NCBI GenBank assembly: GCA_002245135.1
Contig: NGBS01000001.1
Coordinates: 248,001 to 312,000, forward strand
From: Proteromonas lacertae
Taxonomy: Eukaryota > Sar > Bigyra > Opalinata > Proteromonadidae
DNA: 64,000 nt
Direction of reading: 5' to 3'
A program made the translations under genes and the position numbers. Under the pieces are notes generated by a model, which was not told the DNA's origin, made no database searches, and was given only the letters and a program-made list of their open reading frames with translations. Within the stretch, counting starts at the first letter, position 1. Each line of letters opens with the position of its first letter. Positions 1 to 11,169 of the stretch are shown piece after piece.

Positions 1-3000
1 CAGTGAAAGATTTAGGTAAGAACTTGGCTAAATTCGTTGTTGTATTCAATTGTTCTGATGGTTTGGATTACAAATCAGTTGGTCGTATGTTTAGTGGTTT
101 GGTACAATCTGGTGGTTGGGGATGTTTTGATGAATTCAACCGTATTGAAGTGGAAGTGTTGTCTGTCGTTGCACAACAAATTCTATCAATTATGAATGCT
201 ATTAGTGCACATTTAGATACATTCGTATTTGAAGGTCATAATGTTAAATGTAATCCAAATTGTGGTATATTTGTAACTATGAATCCTGGTTATGCTGGAA
301 GATCTGAATTACCTGATAATTTAAAGAGTTTAATGAGACCAGTAGCTATGATGGTTCCTGATTTAGCTATGATTTCTGAAGTTATGTTAATGGCTGAAGG
401 TTTTAGAGATGCTAGAAATTTAGCTAAGAAGACTGTTACATTATACAGTTTGATGGTTCAACAATTATCCAAACAAGATCACTACGATTATGGTTTAAGA
501 TCTTTAAAAGCTGTGTTGAATTGTGCAGGTGCATTGAAGAGAAATCAACCAGATATGGCTGAAGATGTGATTGTATTAAGAGCTTTAAGAGATATGAATG
601 TACCTAAGTTCATTAAAGAAGATTTCAGATTGTTTATATTGTTATTAGCTGATTTATTCCCCGGTTTAGAATTACCACAAAGTGAAGTTGGTTCATTACA
701 AATCGCCATAGAAGAAGAATTAGAAAAAGCAAAATTGCAAAAGAATGAAAATATTATACATAAAACTATTCAATTATATGAATCTAAAGCTACACGTCAT
801 TGCAATATGTTGGTTGGTAAATCATTATCAGGTAAATCAACAGCATGGAAAATGTTAGCTGCTGCTAAAACCAACTTAAGAGAGAAGAAAGATCCAAATC
901 ATTTCGCTGTAGCTTATGATATATTAAACCCCAAATCAGTTCCATTGAATGATCTTTATGGTTATTATGAATTAGCAACTATGGAATGGCATGATGGTAT
1001 ATTAAGTACTCTATTCAGAAGTGAAGCAAATGAAACAGATGTTAAAGATGCTAGTGATTTAGAAACAGTCAAAGAACATTGGTTAATATTAGATGGTCCA
1101 GTTGATACATTGTGGATTGAATCAATGAATACTGTTATGGATGATAATAAGACATTGACATTGATTAATGGTGATCGTATTGCTATGACTGAATATATGT
1201 CATTATTATTTGAAGTATTGGATTTAGCTGTAGCTTCTCCTGCTACTGTATCTAGAGCTGGTATGGTTTACTTGGATTTGGAAGATTTAGGATGGAGACC
1301 ATATGTGAAAACATGGATAGCTGAACATTATGGTCAAGATCAAGAGATTGCTGAGAATTTACAAGGAATGTTTGATAAATATGTAGATCCAATATTAGCA
1401 TATAAACGTAAGAAAGTAGAAGAATTAGTGCCAATCTCTGATTTCAATGCTGTAAAATCATTATGTAACTTATATGAAACATTAGCAACACCTGAGAATG
1501 GATTAGATAAATCAGTAGATCCAGAAGGTTATTATGTATTAGCTGATAAATGGTTCTGTTTCTGTGTAGTATGGTCATTATGTGCTGCTGCTAATGAGAA
1601 GGGAAGAGTGTATTTAGATGAATATATTAAAGATATGGAAACTCAATTCCCACCACATTCAAGTATCTATGATTATTGGGTTGATGTAAAGAGTAAAGAA
1701 TTCAAAGTGTGGGATGATAAAGTTAATAAAACATGGAGACCAGCTCCTAATGCACCATTCTTCAAGATTATTGTTCCAACAGTTGATACATTACGTAATA
1801 CATTTATATTTAAGAATTTAATATTGAATGATCATGCTGTATTGATTGTAGGTAATACTGGTACTGGTAAGACTGTATTGATTCAATCATTATTAGAACA
1901 ATTACCACAAACACATACAAAGTTAACAGTCAACTTCTCTGCAGCATCTACAGCAACAGGTACTCAAGCAATTATTGAAGGTTCAATGGAGAAGAGAGCT
2001 AAAGGTAAATTAGGACCTCCAGGTGGTAAACAAATGATCTGTTTCATTGATGATTTGAATATGCCAAAGAAAGATCTATTCGGAAGTCAACCAGCTTTAG
2101 AAATATTGAGACAGTATATAGATTATGGTGGTTGGTATGATTTACATAAATTAACATGGACAAAGATATTGGACTTACAAATATTAGCAGCTATGGGTCC
2201 TCCAGGTGGTGGTAGATCAGAAATATCTCCACGTATTCAAACAAGATTCAATTTGATTAACTTTACATTCCCAGCTGATGTACAAATACATAAGATTTAT
2301 GGAGCTATTTTAACACCAAAATTAGAAGAATTTGACCAAGATATCAGAAGTATTGCTCCACTAATTGTAGAAGCTACAGTTGCATTATATCAACAAGTTA
2401 GTAAGTATTTCTTACCTACACCAACCAAAGCTCATTATTCCTTCAATATGAGAGATATAGCTAAAGTTATTCAAGGTTTATTAGAAGCTCAAAAGAAGTT
2501 TATTGATTCATCAGATGCATTATTAAGATTATGGATTCACGAATGTCAAAGAGTCTTCAGTGATCGTTTAATTAATCAAGAAGATAGAGATAAATGTAAA
2601 GATTTCATTGATAAAGAATTGAAGGATGTATTAAGAAGTGGTTGGGAAGCTGCAATGACTGGCTCTCCATTCCCACCAATGGGTCCATTGTATGTGTATG
2701 GTGATTTCTTAGATATTGCTGCTGACAATAATCCATATGTAGAAGTATTAGATGTTGCTAAATTAAGAAGCTTCTTAGAAAGTAGTTTAGAAACTTACAA
2801 TCTTGAACCAGGTGTTATTCCAATGGATTTAGTACTTTTCTTAGATGCTATCTGTCATATTACTCGTATATGTCGTGTATTACATCAACCAAGAGGTAAT
2901 CTGATGTTAGTTGGTGTTGGTGGTAGTGGAAGACAATCATTGAGTAGATTATCCGCTTATGCATGTGAAATGAAGACATTCTCTATTGAAATCTCAAAGA

Positions 3001-6000
3001 ATTATAGATTACAAGAATTCCATGATGATTTGAAGGAATTATATAAACAAGTTGGTTTAGAAGATAAACCAACAACATTCTTATTCTGTGATACTCAAAT
3101 TAAAGAAGAAGCATTCTTAGAAGATATTAACAACATATTATCTAGTGGAGAAGTACCAAACTTGTATCAAGTGGATGAATTAGGTAGATTATATGATGAT
3201 TTAAGACCAATTGCAAAGAAATTAGGTATTGAACAGACTGGAGATTCATTATGGCAATACTTCATTAATAAAGTTAGAGAGAATATGCATGTTATATTGT
3301 GTATGTCACCAATTGGTTCAAACTTCCGTAATAGATGTCGTATGTATCCTTCCTTAGTCAACTGTACTACAATTGATTGGTTCTTTGAATGGCCAGTAGA
3401 TGCTTTAGAAGAAGTTGCTAGAAAGTTCTTAGAACCAGTTCATTTCACTAGTACAGTACCAGAAATTAGTTTGAAAGTTGCTCGAACATTTGCTCATGTC
3501 CATAAAGCTGTGGTTGAATCATCTGCACAAATGGCAATTGAAATGAAGAGATTCAATTATGTTACACCAACTAATTACTTGGAGTTGGTCAAAGGTTATA
3601 GAGAATTATTAAATGAAAAGCAGAATGAAATTATTGAAGGAAGAGCTAAACTACAAGGTGGCTTACAGAAATTAGAAGATTCTAGATTACAAGTGGAAGT
3701 AATGTCTAAAGAATTAGAAGAAAAGAAGATAATTGTAGCAGAATCACAAAAGAAGTGTGAAGATTTATTGGTTATTATTGTAGGTGAAAAGAGAGCAGCT
3801 GATGAACAAAAGAAACAAGTAGAAGCTGATAGTGAACGTATAGCTGTAGAAGAAAAGGAATGTAAAAGAATTGCTGCTGATGCTGAAGCTGATTTAGCTG
3901 CTGCTATGCCTGCATTGAATGCAGCTATGGAAGAAGTCAAGAAATTAGATAAAAACTCTATTACTGAGGTTAAATCATATACAAAACCACCAGACTTGGT
4001 AGAAAGTGTATTAAGTGCTGTTATGATTTTGTTTAATCAAAAACCTGATTGGTCAACAGCTAAGCGTGAAATGAGTGCACCAGATTTCTTAAAGAAAGTA
4101 TTGGAATATCCAAAAGAAAATGTTACACCATCTATGATTAACAGAGTTAAGAAATATACACAGAGAGAAAATTTCACTAAAGAATGTGTATTGAAGGTAT
4201 CAGTAGCTGCTGCTGCATTATGTGTATGGGTACATGCTATTGTATTGTTCTCTACAATCTATCGTGAAGTGTTACCAAAGAAAGAAGCATTAGAAGCAGC
4301 ACAAGCATCATTGAAAGCTAAACAAGATGCATTGAAAGAAGCACAAGAACAATTAAAGGCAGTTATTGAGAAAGTGGCAATGTTGAATGCACAATATAAT
4401 GCAAGTGTTGATGAAAAGAATAAGTTGAAAGCTGAAGCTGAAGCATTAGAAGCTAGATTAGCAAGAGCTCAAACATTGGTAGAGAACTTATCAGGTGAAA
4501 GAGAACGTTGGGAAGCTTCTATTGCTGCTTATAATGAATCAGAAGTTACTACAGTTGGTGATTGTCTATTAGCTGCTGGTTGTTTATCATATTCTGGTCC
4601 ATTTGATAGTTTATATAGAACTAATTTGATTCGTCGTTGGCTGATTCATATCCGTAGAAATGAAATCCCATCAACTCCAAGTTTTGCATTTGCTAGTTAT
4701 TTAGCAGATCCTACTGATGTAAGAGAGTGGAATATTCAAGGTTTACCAAATGATAACTTCAGTACTGAGAATGGTGTTATAGTTACAAGAGGTAGAAGAT
4801 GGCCACTTATGATTGATCCTCAAGTACAAGCTAATAAGTGGATTAAGAACTTAGAAGGTAGTAAATTAAAGATTGTTGATCCAAAGAAGAAAGATTTCTT
4901 AAGAACTTTAGAAAGTGCAGTTGCTTATGGTATGCCATACTTAATGCAAGATGTTGGTGAAGAATTAGATCCATCTTTAGAATCTGTATTGAATAAAGCT
5001 GTAAAGAAAGTAGGAAATAGAGAAATTATTAAAGTAGGTGATAAAGATGTAGATTTTAATAAAGATTTCAGATTCTATTTAACAACTAAATTATCCAATC
5101 CACATTATACACCAGAAGTATCAACAAAGACAATTATTGTCAACTTTGCTGTGAAAGAAGTTGGTTTGGAACAACAATTATTAGGTTTAGTCGTACAAGC
5201 TGAAGAACCAGCATTAGAAAACCAAAAGAGTGAATTAGTGGTAGCTGTAGCAAGTGGTAAGAAGAAATTAAAAGAATTAGAAGAAACAATTTTAAGATTA
5301 TTATCCAATGTAAAAGGTTCATTATTAGATGATGAAGATGTAGTTCAAACCTTACAATTATCAAAGAATACATCAGAACAAGTACAAGAACAATTAGCCA
5401 TCTCACAAGAAACAGAAAAGAAGATTGATCAAGCAAGAAGTGGTTATACACCAGTATCAACAAGAGCATCTATTTTATTCTTTGTATTGAATGATATGAG
5501 TAGAGTTGATCCTATGTATCAATTCTCATTAGATAGTTACTTCCAGTTGTTCCAACAATCTATTAATAACAGTAGATCTAAATACAATGCAAGAATGAAG
5601 TTAGATGAACGTATTAAAGGTATTAATGAATATCACACATATGCTGTGTATAAGTTTGCTTGTAGAGGTTTGTTTGAGAAACATAAGTTGTTATTCTCAA
5701 TGCAAATGTGTGTGAAGATTATGGAACATGATAAGAAAATACCAATGGATGAGTTTGATTTCTTCTTAAGAGGAGGTTTTGTAATGGATAAAACAGAACA
5801 ACCATCATGTCCTTGTAAAGAATGGATGGATGAACAAACATGGGATAATTTAACAGAATTGAATAAATTACAAGAATTCCAAGGCATTTTAGGTAGTTTT
5901 GAACAGAATAATAAAGAATGGAAGCAATGGTATATGTCTCATACTCCTGAAACTAATCCATTACCTGGTGAACTATCTAATAGTTTAACTCAATTACAAC

Positions 6001-7919
6001 AATTGGTATTATTAAGATGTATTCGTATTGATCGTGTATCATTCTCTGCTACTAAATTTGTCGCTGATAATTTAGATCCAAAGTATGTTGAACCACCTCC
6101 ATTTAATTTGAAAGAAATATTTGAAACATCCAGTCCAACATTACCATTAATCTTTGTATTATCACCTGGTGTAGATCCAACTAAACAAGTACAAGCATTA
6201 GCTGATGAATTAGGATTTAAATTAGATACATGCGCTTTAGGTCAAGGTCAAGCTCCAATAGCTACAAATCTTATTAATAATGCATTAAAAGAAGGTTCTT
6301 GGGTATTCTTAGCAAATTGTCACTTAATGACAAGTTGGATGGGTGATTTAGAGAAATTAATTGAAGCTTATTCTGCTAATCCAGATATTCATCCTAATTT
6401 CAGATTATGGTTATCCAGTAATCCATCTAAAGATTTCCCAATCACTATATTACAAAATGGTGTGAAGATGACAACTGAACCACCCAAAGGTTTACGTGCT
6501 AACTTACTTCGTTTATACTCTCAAATTACTGAAGAACAAATCAATAAGTGTGTGGATGTAGTGAAATTCAAGAAATTAATATTCGCATTGAGTTGGTTCC
6601 ACTCTGTGTTATTAGAAAGAAGAAAATTCAAGACATTAGGTTTCAATATTCCTTATGATTTCAATGATTCAGATTTCTCAATTTGTCAAGATATTATTTG
6701 CGATTATTTGAATAAATTCACAGAAAAAACACCTTGGGATGCTTTAAGATATTTAATAGCTGAAGCTAACTATGGTGGAAGAGTTACTGATGATTGGGAT
6801 AGAAAACTAGTAAATGTTTATATTCAACAATATTTATGTGATGATGTATTAGAAATAGCGAAATATCCATTATCTAATTTACCAATCTATTATATCCCAT
6901 TAGATGGTGATCGTCAGAGTTATATCGAATATATAATCTCTTTACCTCAAAATGATGATCCAGCTGCATTTGGTCAACATCCTAATGCTGATATTGCTTC
7001 TATGATTGAAGATACTAAAGATTTATTAGATACTTTGATTAGTTTACAACCAGCTCGTGTTAGTACTGAAGGTGAAAAGAGTGAAGATAAAGTATTAGCA
7101 ATTGCTAAAGATTTAGAAACGAAGATTCCTAGTATGTTCCAATTTGAAGAAGTAAAAGAGACAGTAATGAATAGTGAAAATCCTGATCCAATCAAGACAG
7201 TGTTGTTACAAGAAATTGAAAGATATAACAAATTATTATATGTATTGAAAACTATGGTGGAAGATTTACAAAAAGGTATTAAAGGTTTTGTAGTAATTAC
7301 ACCTGAATTAGAAAATGTCTTTAATGCTTTATTAAATGGTAAAGTTCCTGATGAATGGAGTTTCTGCTATCCATCGTTGAAACCATTAGGTAGTTGGATT
7401 CGTGATTTGAATATGAGAATCGATCAATTTGTTTCATGGGTAGAAAACTTCATGCCAAAAGTAATTTGGTTATCTGGATTTACTTATCCAACTGGTTTCT
7501 TAACTGCAATGTTGCAAATAACAGCTCGAAAGAATAATGTATCAATCGACACATTGGGTTGGACATTCCCAATCATAACAGCTGATGAAAAAACAATTGC
7601 TGGTCCAGCAAAAGATGGTGCTTATGTGAAAGGTATATACTTGGAAGGTGCAAAATGGGATTATGAAAATGCTTGTTTAACAGATGCTAATCCAATGGAG
7701 TTATATTCAGCCATGCCAATAATTCATTTCAAACCAGCTGAAATGAAAAAGAAGACAGCTAAAGATGTTTATATTTGTCCATTATATTTATATCCAGTTA
7801 GAACAGGAACAAGAGAACGTCCTTCATTCACAGCTGTAGTAGAAGTGAAATGTGGAAAAGAAGGTCCAAAATTCTGGACAAAGAGAGGAACTGCAATGTT
7901 ATTATCTTTACCTAGTTAA
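1..7919 (+). CDS. Axonemal dynein heavy chain, motor half (5' end outside window)
   Basis: ATP-driven microtubule motor of the ciliary axoneme. The open frame enters just after the AAA1 Walker A (reading VKDLGKN), so the first residue is not a start codon; about 2638 of an expected 4500 residues are present. Visible in order: AAA1 Walker B region GCFDEFNR (near residue 42); AAA2 P-loop GKSLSGKST (about 272); AAA3 GNTGTGKT (about 617); AAA4 GVGGSGRQS (about 971); stalk coiled coil about 1190-1320; microtubule-binding tip about 1320-1430; return coil to about 1500; AAA5/AAA6; and a long C-terminal domain ending YLYPVRTGTRERPSF and TAMLLSLPS. No intron is needed over 7.9 kb, unlike nearly every neighbour. 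The AAA1-AAA2 sequence and C-terminus recall DNAH2 (inner arm I1 alpha) or an outer-arm alpha chain; the subtype is my inference. Stop TAA at 7917. Confidence 0.96.
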   Translation, partial: VKDLGKNLAKFVVVFNCSDGLDYKSVGRMFSGLVQSGGWGCFDEFNRIEVEVLSVVAQQILSIMNAISAHLDTFVFEGHNVKCNPNCGIFVTMNPGYAGRSELPDNLKSLMRPVAMMVPDLAMISEVMLMAEGFRDARNLAKKTVTLYSLMVQQLSKQDHYDYGLRSLKAVLNCAGALKRNQPDMAEDVIVLRALRDMNVPKFIKEDFRLFILLLADLFPGLELPQSEVGSLQIAIEEELEKAKLQKNENIIHKTIQLYESKATRHCNMLVGKSLSGKSTAWKMLAAAKTNLREKKDPNHFAVAYDILNPKSVPLNDLYGYYELATMEWHDGILSTLFRSEANETDVKDASDLETVKEHWLILDGPVDTLWIESMNTVMDDNKTLTLINGDRIAMTEYMSLLFEVLDLAVASPATVSRAGMVYLDLEDLGWRPYVKTWIAEHYGQDQEIAENLQGMFDKYVDPILAYKRKKVEELVPISDFNAVKSLCNLYETLATPENGLDKSVDPEGYYVLADKWFCFCVVWSLCAAANEKGRVYLDEYIKDMETQFPPHSSIYDYWVDVKSKEFKVWDDKVNKTWRPAPNAPFFKIIVPTVDTLRNTFIFKNLILNDHAVLIVGNTGTGKTVLIQSLLEQLPQTHTKLTVNFSAASTATGTQAIIEGSMEKRAKGKLGPPGGKQMICFIDDLNMPKKDLFGSQPALEILRQYIDYGGWYDLHKLTWTKILDLQILAAMGPPGGGRSEISPRIQTRFNLINFTFPADVQIHKIYGAILTPKLEEFDQDIRSIAPLIVEATVALYQQVSKYFLPTPTKAHYSFNMRDIAKVIQGLLEAQKKFIDSSDALLRLWIHECQRVFSDRLINQEDRDKCKDFIDKELKDVLRSGWEAAMTGSPFPPMGPLYVYGDFLDIAADNNPYVEVLDVAKLRSFLESSLETYNLEPGVIPMDLVLFLDAICHITRICRVLHQPRGNLMLVGVGGSGRQSLSRLSAYACEMKTFSIEISKNYRLQEFHDDLKELYKQVGLEDKPTTFLFCDTQIKEEAFLEDINNILSSGEVPNLYQVDELGRLYDDLRPIAKKLGIEQTGDSLWQYFINKVRENMHVILCMSPIGSNFRNRCRMYPSLVNCTTIDWFFEWPVDALEEVARKFLEPVHFTSTVPEISLKVARTFAHVHKAVVESSAQMAIEMKRFNYVTPTNYLELVKGYRELLNEKQNEIIEGRAKLQGGLQKLEDSRLQVEVMSKELEEKKIIVAESQKKCEDLLVIIVGEKRAADEQKKQVEADSERIAVEEKECKRIAADAEADLAAAMPALNAAMEEVKKLDKNSITEVKSYTKPPDLVESVLSAVMILFNQKPDWSTAKREMSAPDFLKKVLEYPKENVTPSMINRVKKYTQRENFTKECVLKVSVAAAALCVWVHAIVLFSTIYREVLPKKEALEAAQASLKAKQDALKEAQEQLKAVIEKVAMLNAQYNASVDEKNKLKAEAEALEARLARAQTLVENLSGERERWEASIAAYNESEVTTVGDCLLAAGCLSYSGPFDSLYRTNLIRRWLIHIRRNEIPSTPSFAFASYLADPTDVREWNIQGLPNDNFSTENGVIVTRGRRWPLMIDPQVQANKWIKNLEGSKLKIVDPKKKDFLRTLESAVAYGMPYLMQDVGEELDPSLESVLNKAVKKVGNREIIKVGDKDVDFNKDFRFYLTTKLSNPHYTPEVSTKTIIVNFAVKEVGLEQQLLGLVVQAEEPALENQKSELVVAVASGKKKLKELEETILRLLSNVKGSLLDDEDVVQTLQLSKNTSEQVQEQLAISQETEKKIDQARSGYTPVSTRASILFFVLNDMSRVDPMYQFSLDSYFQLFQQSINNSRSKYNARMKLDERIKGINEYHTYAVYKFACRGLFEKHKLLFSMQMCVKIMEHDKKIPMDEFDFFLRGGFVMDKTEQPSCPCKEWMDEQTWDNLTELNKLQEFQGILGSFEQNNKEWKQWYMSHTPETNPLPGELSNSLTQLQQLVLLRCIRIDRVSFSATKFVADNLDPKYVEPPPFNLKEIFETSSPTLPLIFVLSPGVDPTKQVQALADELGFKLDTCALGQGQAPIATNLINNALKEGSWVFLANCHLMTSWMGDLEKLIEAYSANPDIHPNFRLWLSSNPSKDFPITILQNGVKMTTEPPKGLRANLLRLYSQITEEQINKCVDVVKFKKLIFALSWFHSVLLERRKFKTLGFNIPYDFNDSDFSICQDIICDYLNKFTEKTPWDALRYLIAEANYGGRVTDDWDRKLVNVYIQQYLCDDVLEIAKYPLSNLPIYYIPLDGDRQSYIEYIISLPQNDDPAAFGQHPNADIASMIEDTKDLLDTLISLQPARVSTEGEKSEDKVLAIAKDLETKIPSMFQFEEVKETVMNSENPDPIKTVLLQEIERYNKLLYVLKTMVEDLQKGIKGFVVITPELENVFNALLNGKVPDEWSFCYPSLKPLGSWIRDLNMRIDQFVSWVENFMPKVIWLSGFTYPTGFLTAMLQITARKNNVSIDTLGWTFPIITADEKTIAGPAKDGAYVKGIYLEGAKWDYENACLTDANPMELYSAMPIIHFKPAEMKKKTAKDVYICPLYLYPVRTGTRERPSFTAVVEVKCGKEGPKFWTKRGTAMLLSLPS

Positions 7920-8082
7920 GAATTGAAAAGTTAATAATCTAATTCATTATTTTTATTGATATTATTTGTGTGTATAGTTTTTATATTAGAATAAACATGT
8001 TGTAAACAATTTGATAATATAATTTAGCTATAAAGGCAAAAATATGATATATTGAAAATATATTCGTTACATGATTCTAAAA

Positions 8083-10950
8083 ATGTTTTATTTAGATGTA
8101 TTATCCTCAATATTACCATCTTCTACTGAAGTATTTTCCTTGATTATATTTTGTAGACAAAAGAGATAGTTGATAAAAGTTTCAGAGAAGTAGATGTTGT
8201 AGTACAAAATGAAAATGACACTAAGAAGGTAAAAATGTTAAAAATAAATGAGATAAAAGAAAAAAGAGTGTTAGAATTCCTAGAGAAAAACACATTATCT
8301 TCAGATTGGTGTTTATCCTTTATTGTTCCTTCTAAAGTATGTCAGTTGAGCAATGCAAATGAATATATGTTATTGGAAAGAGAATATTATTCCAGAGATG
8401 TGGAACAGCTGATAGAAATGAATTCGTTATCAAAAAGTGATATGTGTGATGTGATGTGTTTATTGTGTAATATGCTAATGATATTAAATGAATATGGTAT
8501 AGTGGTTCATAATTTGAAGAGTTCAAATGTGATATACGAAACAGATGATGATAATATAAAGTTATGTGATTTATGGTTAAATACTTTAAGAAAAGAAGAC
8601 GATTTGAGAATATATGATATATGCTTTACAAGCCCAGAAGAGTTAGAAGGTTTAGAATATAATGATGGAAGTGTAATTTGGTCAATTGGATGTATTTTAT
8701 ATGATATGACAAACAAGAAATTACCATTTTCAGAAGATGATAATATTTTAAAAACTCTAAGAAATATCTTCAAATGTAAATACAGTTTTGATGTAGAAGG
8801 TGATGATTCAATAAAAGAACTGATAGAAAGAGTATTAAAAGTGAGAAACGAAGATAGAATGAGTTTAAAAGAATTGAGAGAAGAAATGATGAAAATGAAT
8901 GAGTTATTGAAAGATTGTGATAATAATCTAATGATATGTAAAGAAAGAAATGAAATAATATTGGCTAATGATTATGTAGTAATTGTTCTTCCAATATTAT
9001 ATCCATATGATTATTATCTTGAAAGTAATAAATGGAAAAGTATAAATAATATTATGATAATATTTAAATAGTAATTCGAGATGTTTTGATTAAATCGTAC
9101 AATAAAAAGCCAAATGAGAAAATACTGTCAATGTTATTGATGATGAAATTGTATAAAGAAAGAAATAATGAAGGTGATGATTGTATATATTACAGGTTTA
9201 GTGAAAAATATTCCATCAAAGATTATATGGAATTTCAAATATTACACAAATGTACAGAAGATAAACAATGTATCTTAGCTAAAATGATATATTATAATAA
9301 TTGTAAGAAGAATAAAATATGTTATTTAGATGAAATGGTGTTTAATATTGATGAATATGGTGATAATAATGGAATAATTAGAATAGATCCAGATTGTTTT
9401 TGCTTATGTGAAGAAGGGCTGAATTATTTATTCAAGATATTAAAATTAATCAATCCAAGTAGACTCAAATTTGGTATAATTGTAATATTTTATTATTATA
9501 TAGTCTATATTCCTATTCCGAATAAGCTTCAGTTATTATTTGCATCATACTTTACACAATTAACAAGTTTACGAGAATTAAGTTTATCATGTTGCTGTCT
9601 GACTTCTGATTTTTTTAAGTCGTTTATAAAATCAATTCCATTTATGAAATTAAAGTATTTAAATGTTCAATGTATTTATTATTATCTTAATGTTATTATT
9701 TCATAGCTAATCCTGTTGGACCAGAATGCTTTAAGTTATTACTTCCATATGTGCATTTATTGATCAATAATGATAATGAATTGGACTTATGTGGAATGAG
9801 TTTAAATGATGAATCAATGATGTTTTTATCAGAAGAATTATACAAATATCCTAATCTAAATAGAATAGATATTACACAAAACTATGATATTCGTTCTGTT
9901 GGATTAAAAGCCTTATTCTCAAAATTTCCTATTTCATCAATAGAATTTGATTATAATAAAAGAATAAAGGAATTACTGGTTGATAAAGATATTCCAGAAT
10001 TAATAAAATATATAAAATTTAGACATAATAATAAATTAAAATTATGTGGTTTAGAAATCGATGATTATACAGTAAAAAAAGTCCTTTCTATTAGGTCAAA
10101 TGAATTGAAAAATATAAATGAGTTAGATTTGAGTAGTATGATTAGATATTTAATATATAATTTAGATAACAAGCTATCATTTGAAAGTGTAGAAACACTG
10201 ATTAACAATTTATCTTCATTTACAAATCTTAAAGAACTTCACTTAAATGGAAATCTGCTAGGAGATTTGGGAATGAAATTATTCTCTCCACATTTAAATT
10301 TACTGGAATATGCAGATGATTGGTATTTTTTTAATACAATAGATTGTAGAAGTATAGTAAATATTATGTAGCTTAATAGAAATGGGATTATCGTCAGTTG
10401 GATTGAGATATTTGGTAGATGGTTTAAAGAATGTTCATGAAAACATCAAACTAGATATAAGTGATAATAGTATTGATGGAAATGGAATAGAATATTTGAT
10501 GAATTATATGAAAGTTAATAATAATATTAAAAAGTTGTTGATTAATGGTATTCTCATTTATTATAATTCTATTGTTTAATAGAAAATCCAATTGGTAATT
10601 CTGGATTTATTCTGCTGTTAAAAAATATTGATGTGCTAATGGATGAAAATAAACAAGAAATGAATTTGAGTAATATTTCAATAGATGATGAAAGTGTTAA
10701 ATTATTAGCAAGCAAAATTGCTTCGATTAAATATTGTGAAAAAATAAATCTAAATAGAAATAATATAGGAATGAAAGGATTAAAATCAATTTGTAAAAAG
10801 TCTTTAGAACAAGATAATTATCCATTTATAGAAATGAGTTGTTCATCATGGACAAAAGAAGAATCGAAATATTATTCAGAATATTGTGATAAAAAGAATG
10901 ACAGAGAATATATTTATAGTGATGATTTTCTATTTCCATACTATACGTAA
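8083..10950 (+). CDS. Pseudokinase-leucine-rich-repeat protein, copy 1
   Basis: Predicted cytosolic protein of 883 residues: a protein-kinase fold (residues about 1-300) followed by ribonuclease-inhibitor-type LRRs. Exons: 8083-8130, 8157-9039, 9072-9473, 9504-9671, 9707-10135, 10166-10351, 10380-10547, 10583-10950; all junctions keep frame. The start is chosen by alignment with the copy at 60931, which has the same tiny first exon. The kinase lacks catalytic residues: the HRD position reads VHN before LKSSN, the DFG position reads DLW, and the helix-F Asp is replaced in VIWSIGCILYDM. It is therefore a scaffold or sensor rather than an active kinase (inference). LRR units such as LKELHLNGNLLGDLGMKLF recur from about residue 440. 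No signal peptide or membrane segment is seen. The intron at 10136-10165 is 30 nt and readable, so it is easily missed. Confidence 0.85.
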
Positions 10951-11169
10951 AGTAAATACTTTATAGGATATATATGCTAGAATCTGAAAAGGAATCTAAT
11001 AGTTGACTTTAGCTTAATTAATGATGTTATTATTATATAAAATGTTATGTTTGCTTTAATGAATGATTGTGTTATTATTTTTAAATTATGAAACGGTCAT
11101 AAATAAAACGAATATATTTCTATTAATTAAATATTTAAAGGACAAATAGAAGAATTATAAGTTTATAAA

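Noticed and set aside
3596-3940. Minus-strand open frame of 114 codons opposite the dynein stalk
   Set aside because: Shadow of the coiled-coil stalk; Ser/Cys/Phe-rich low-quality sequence.
5140-5469. Minus-strand open frame of 109 codons inside the dynein gene, rich in Leu/Ile/Val
   Set aside because: Mirror of the dynein coding strand; its hydrophobic look comes from the complement of Lys/Glu/Asn codons, and it has no independent start context.
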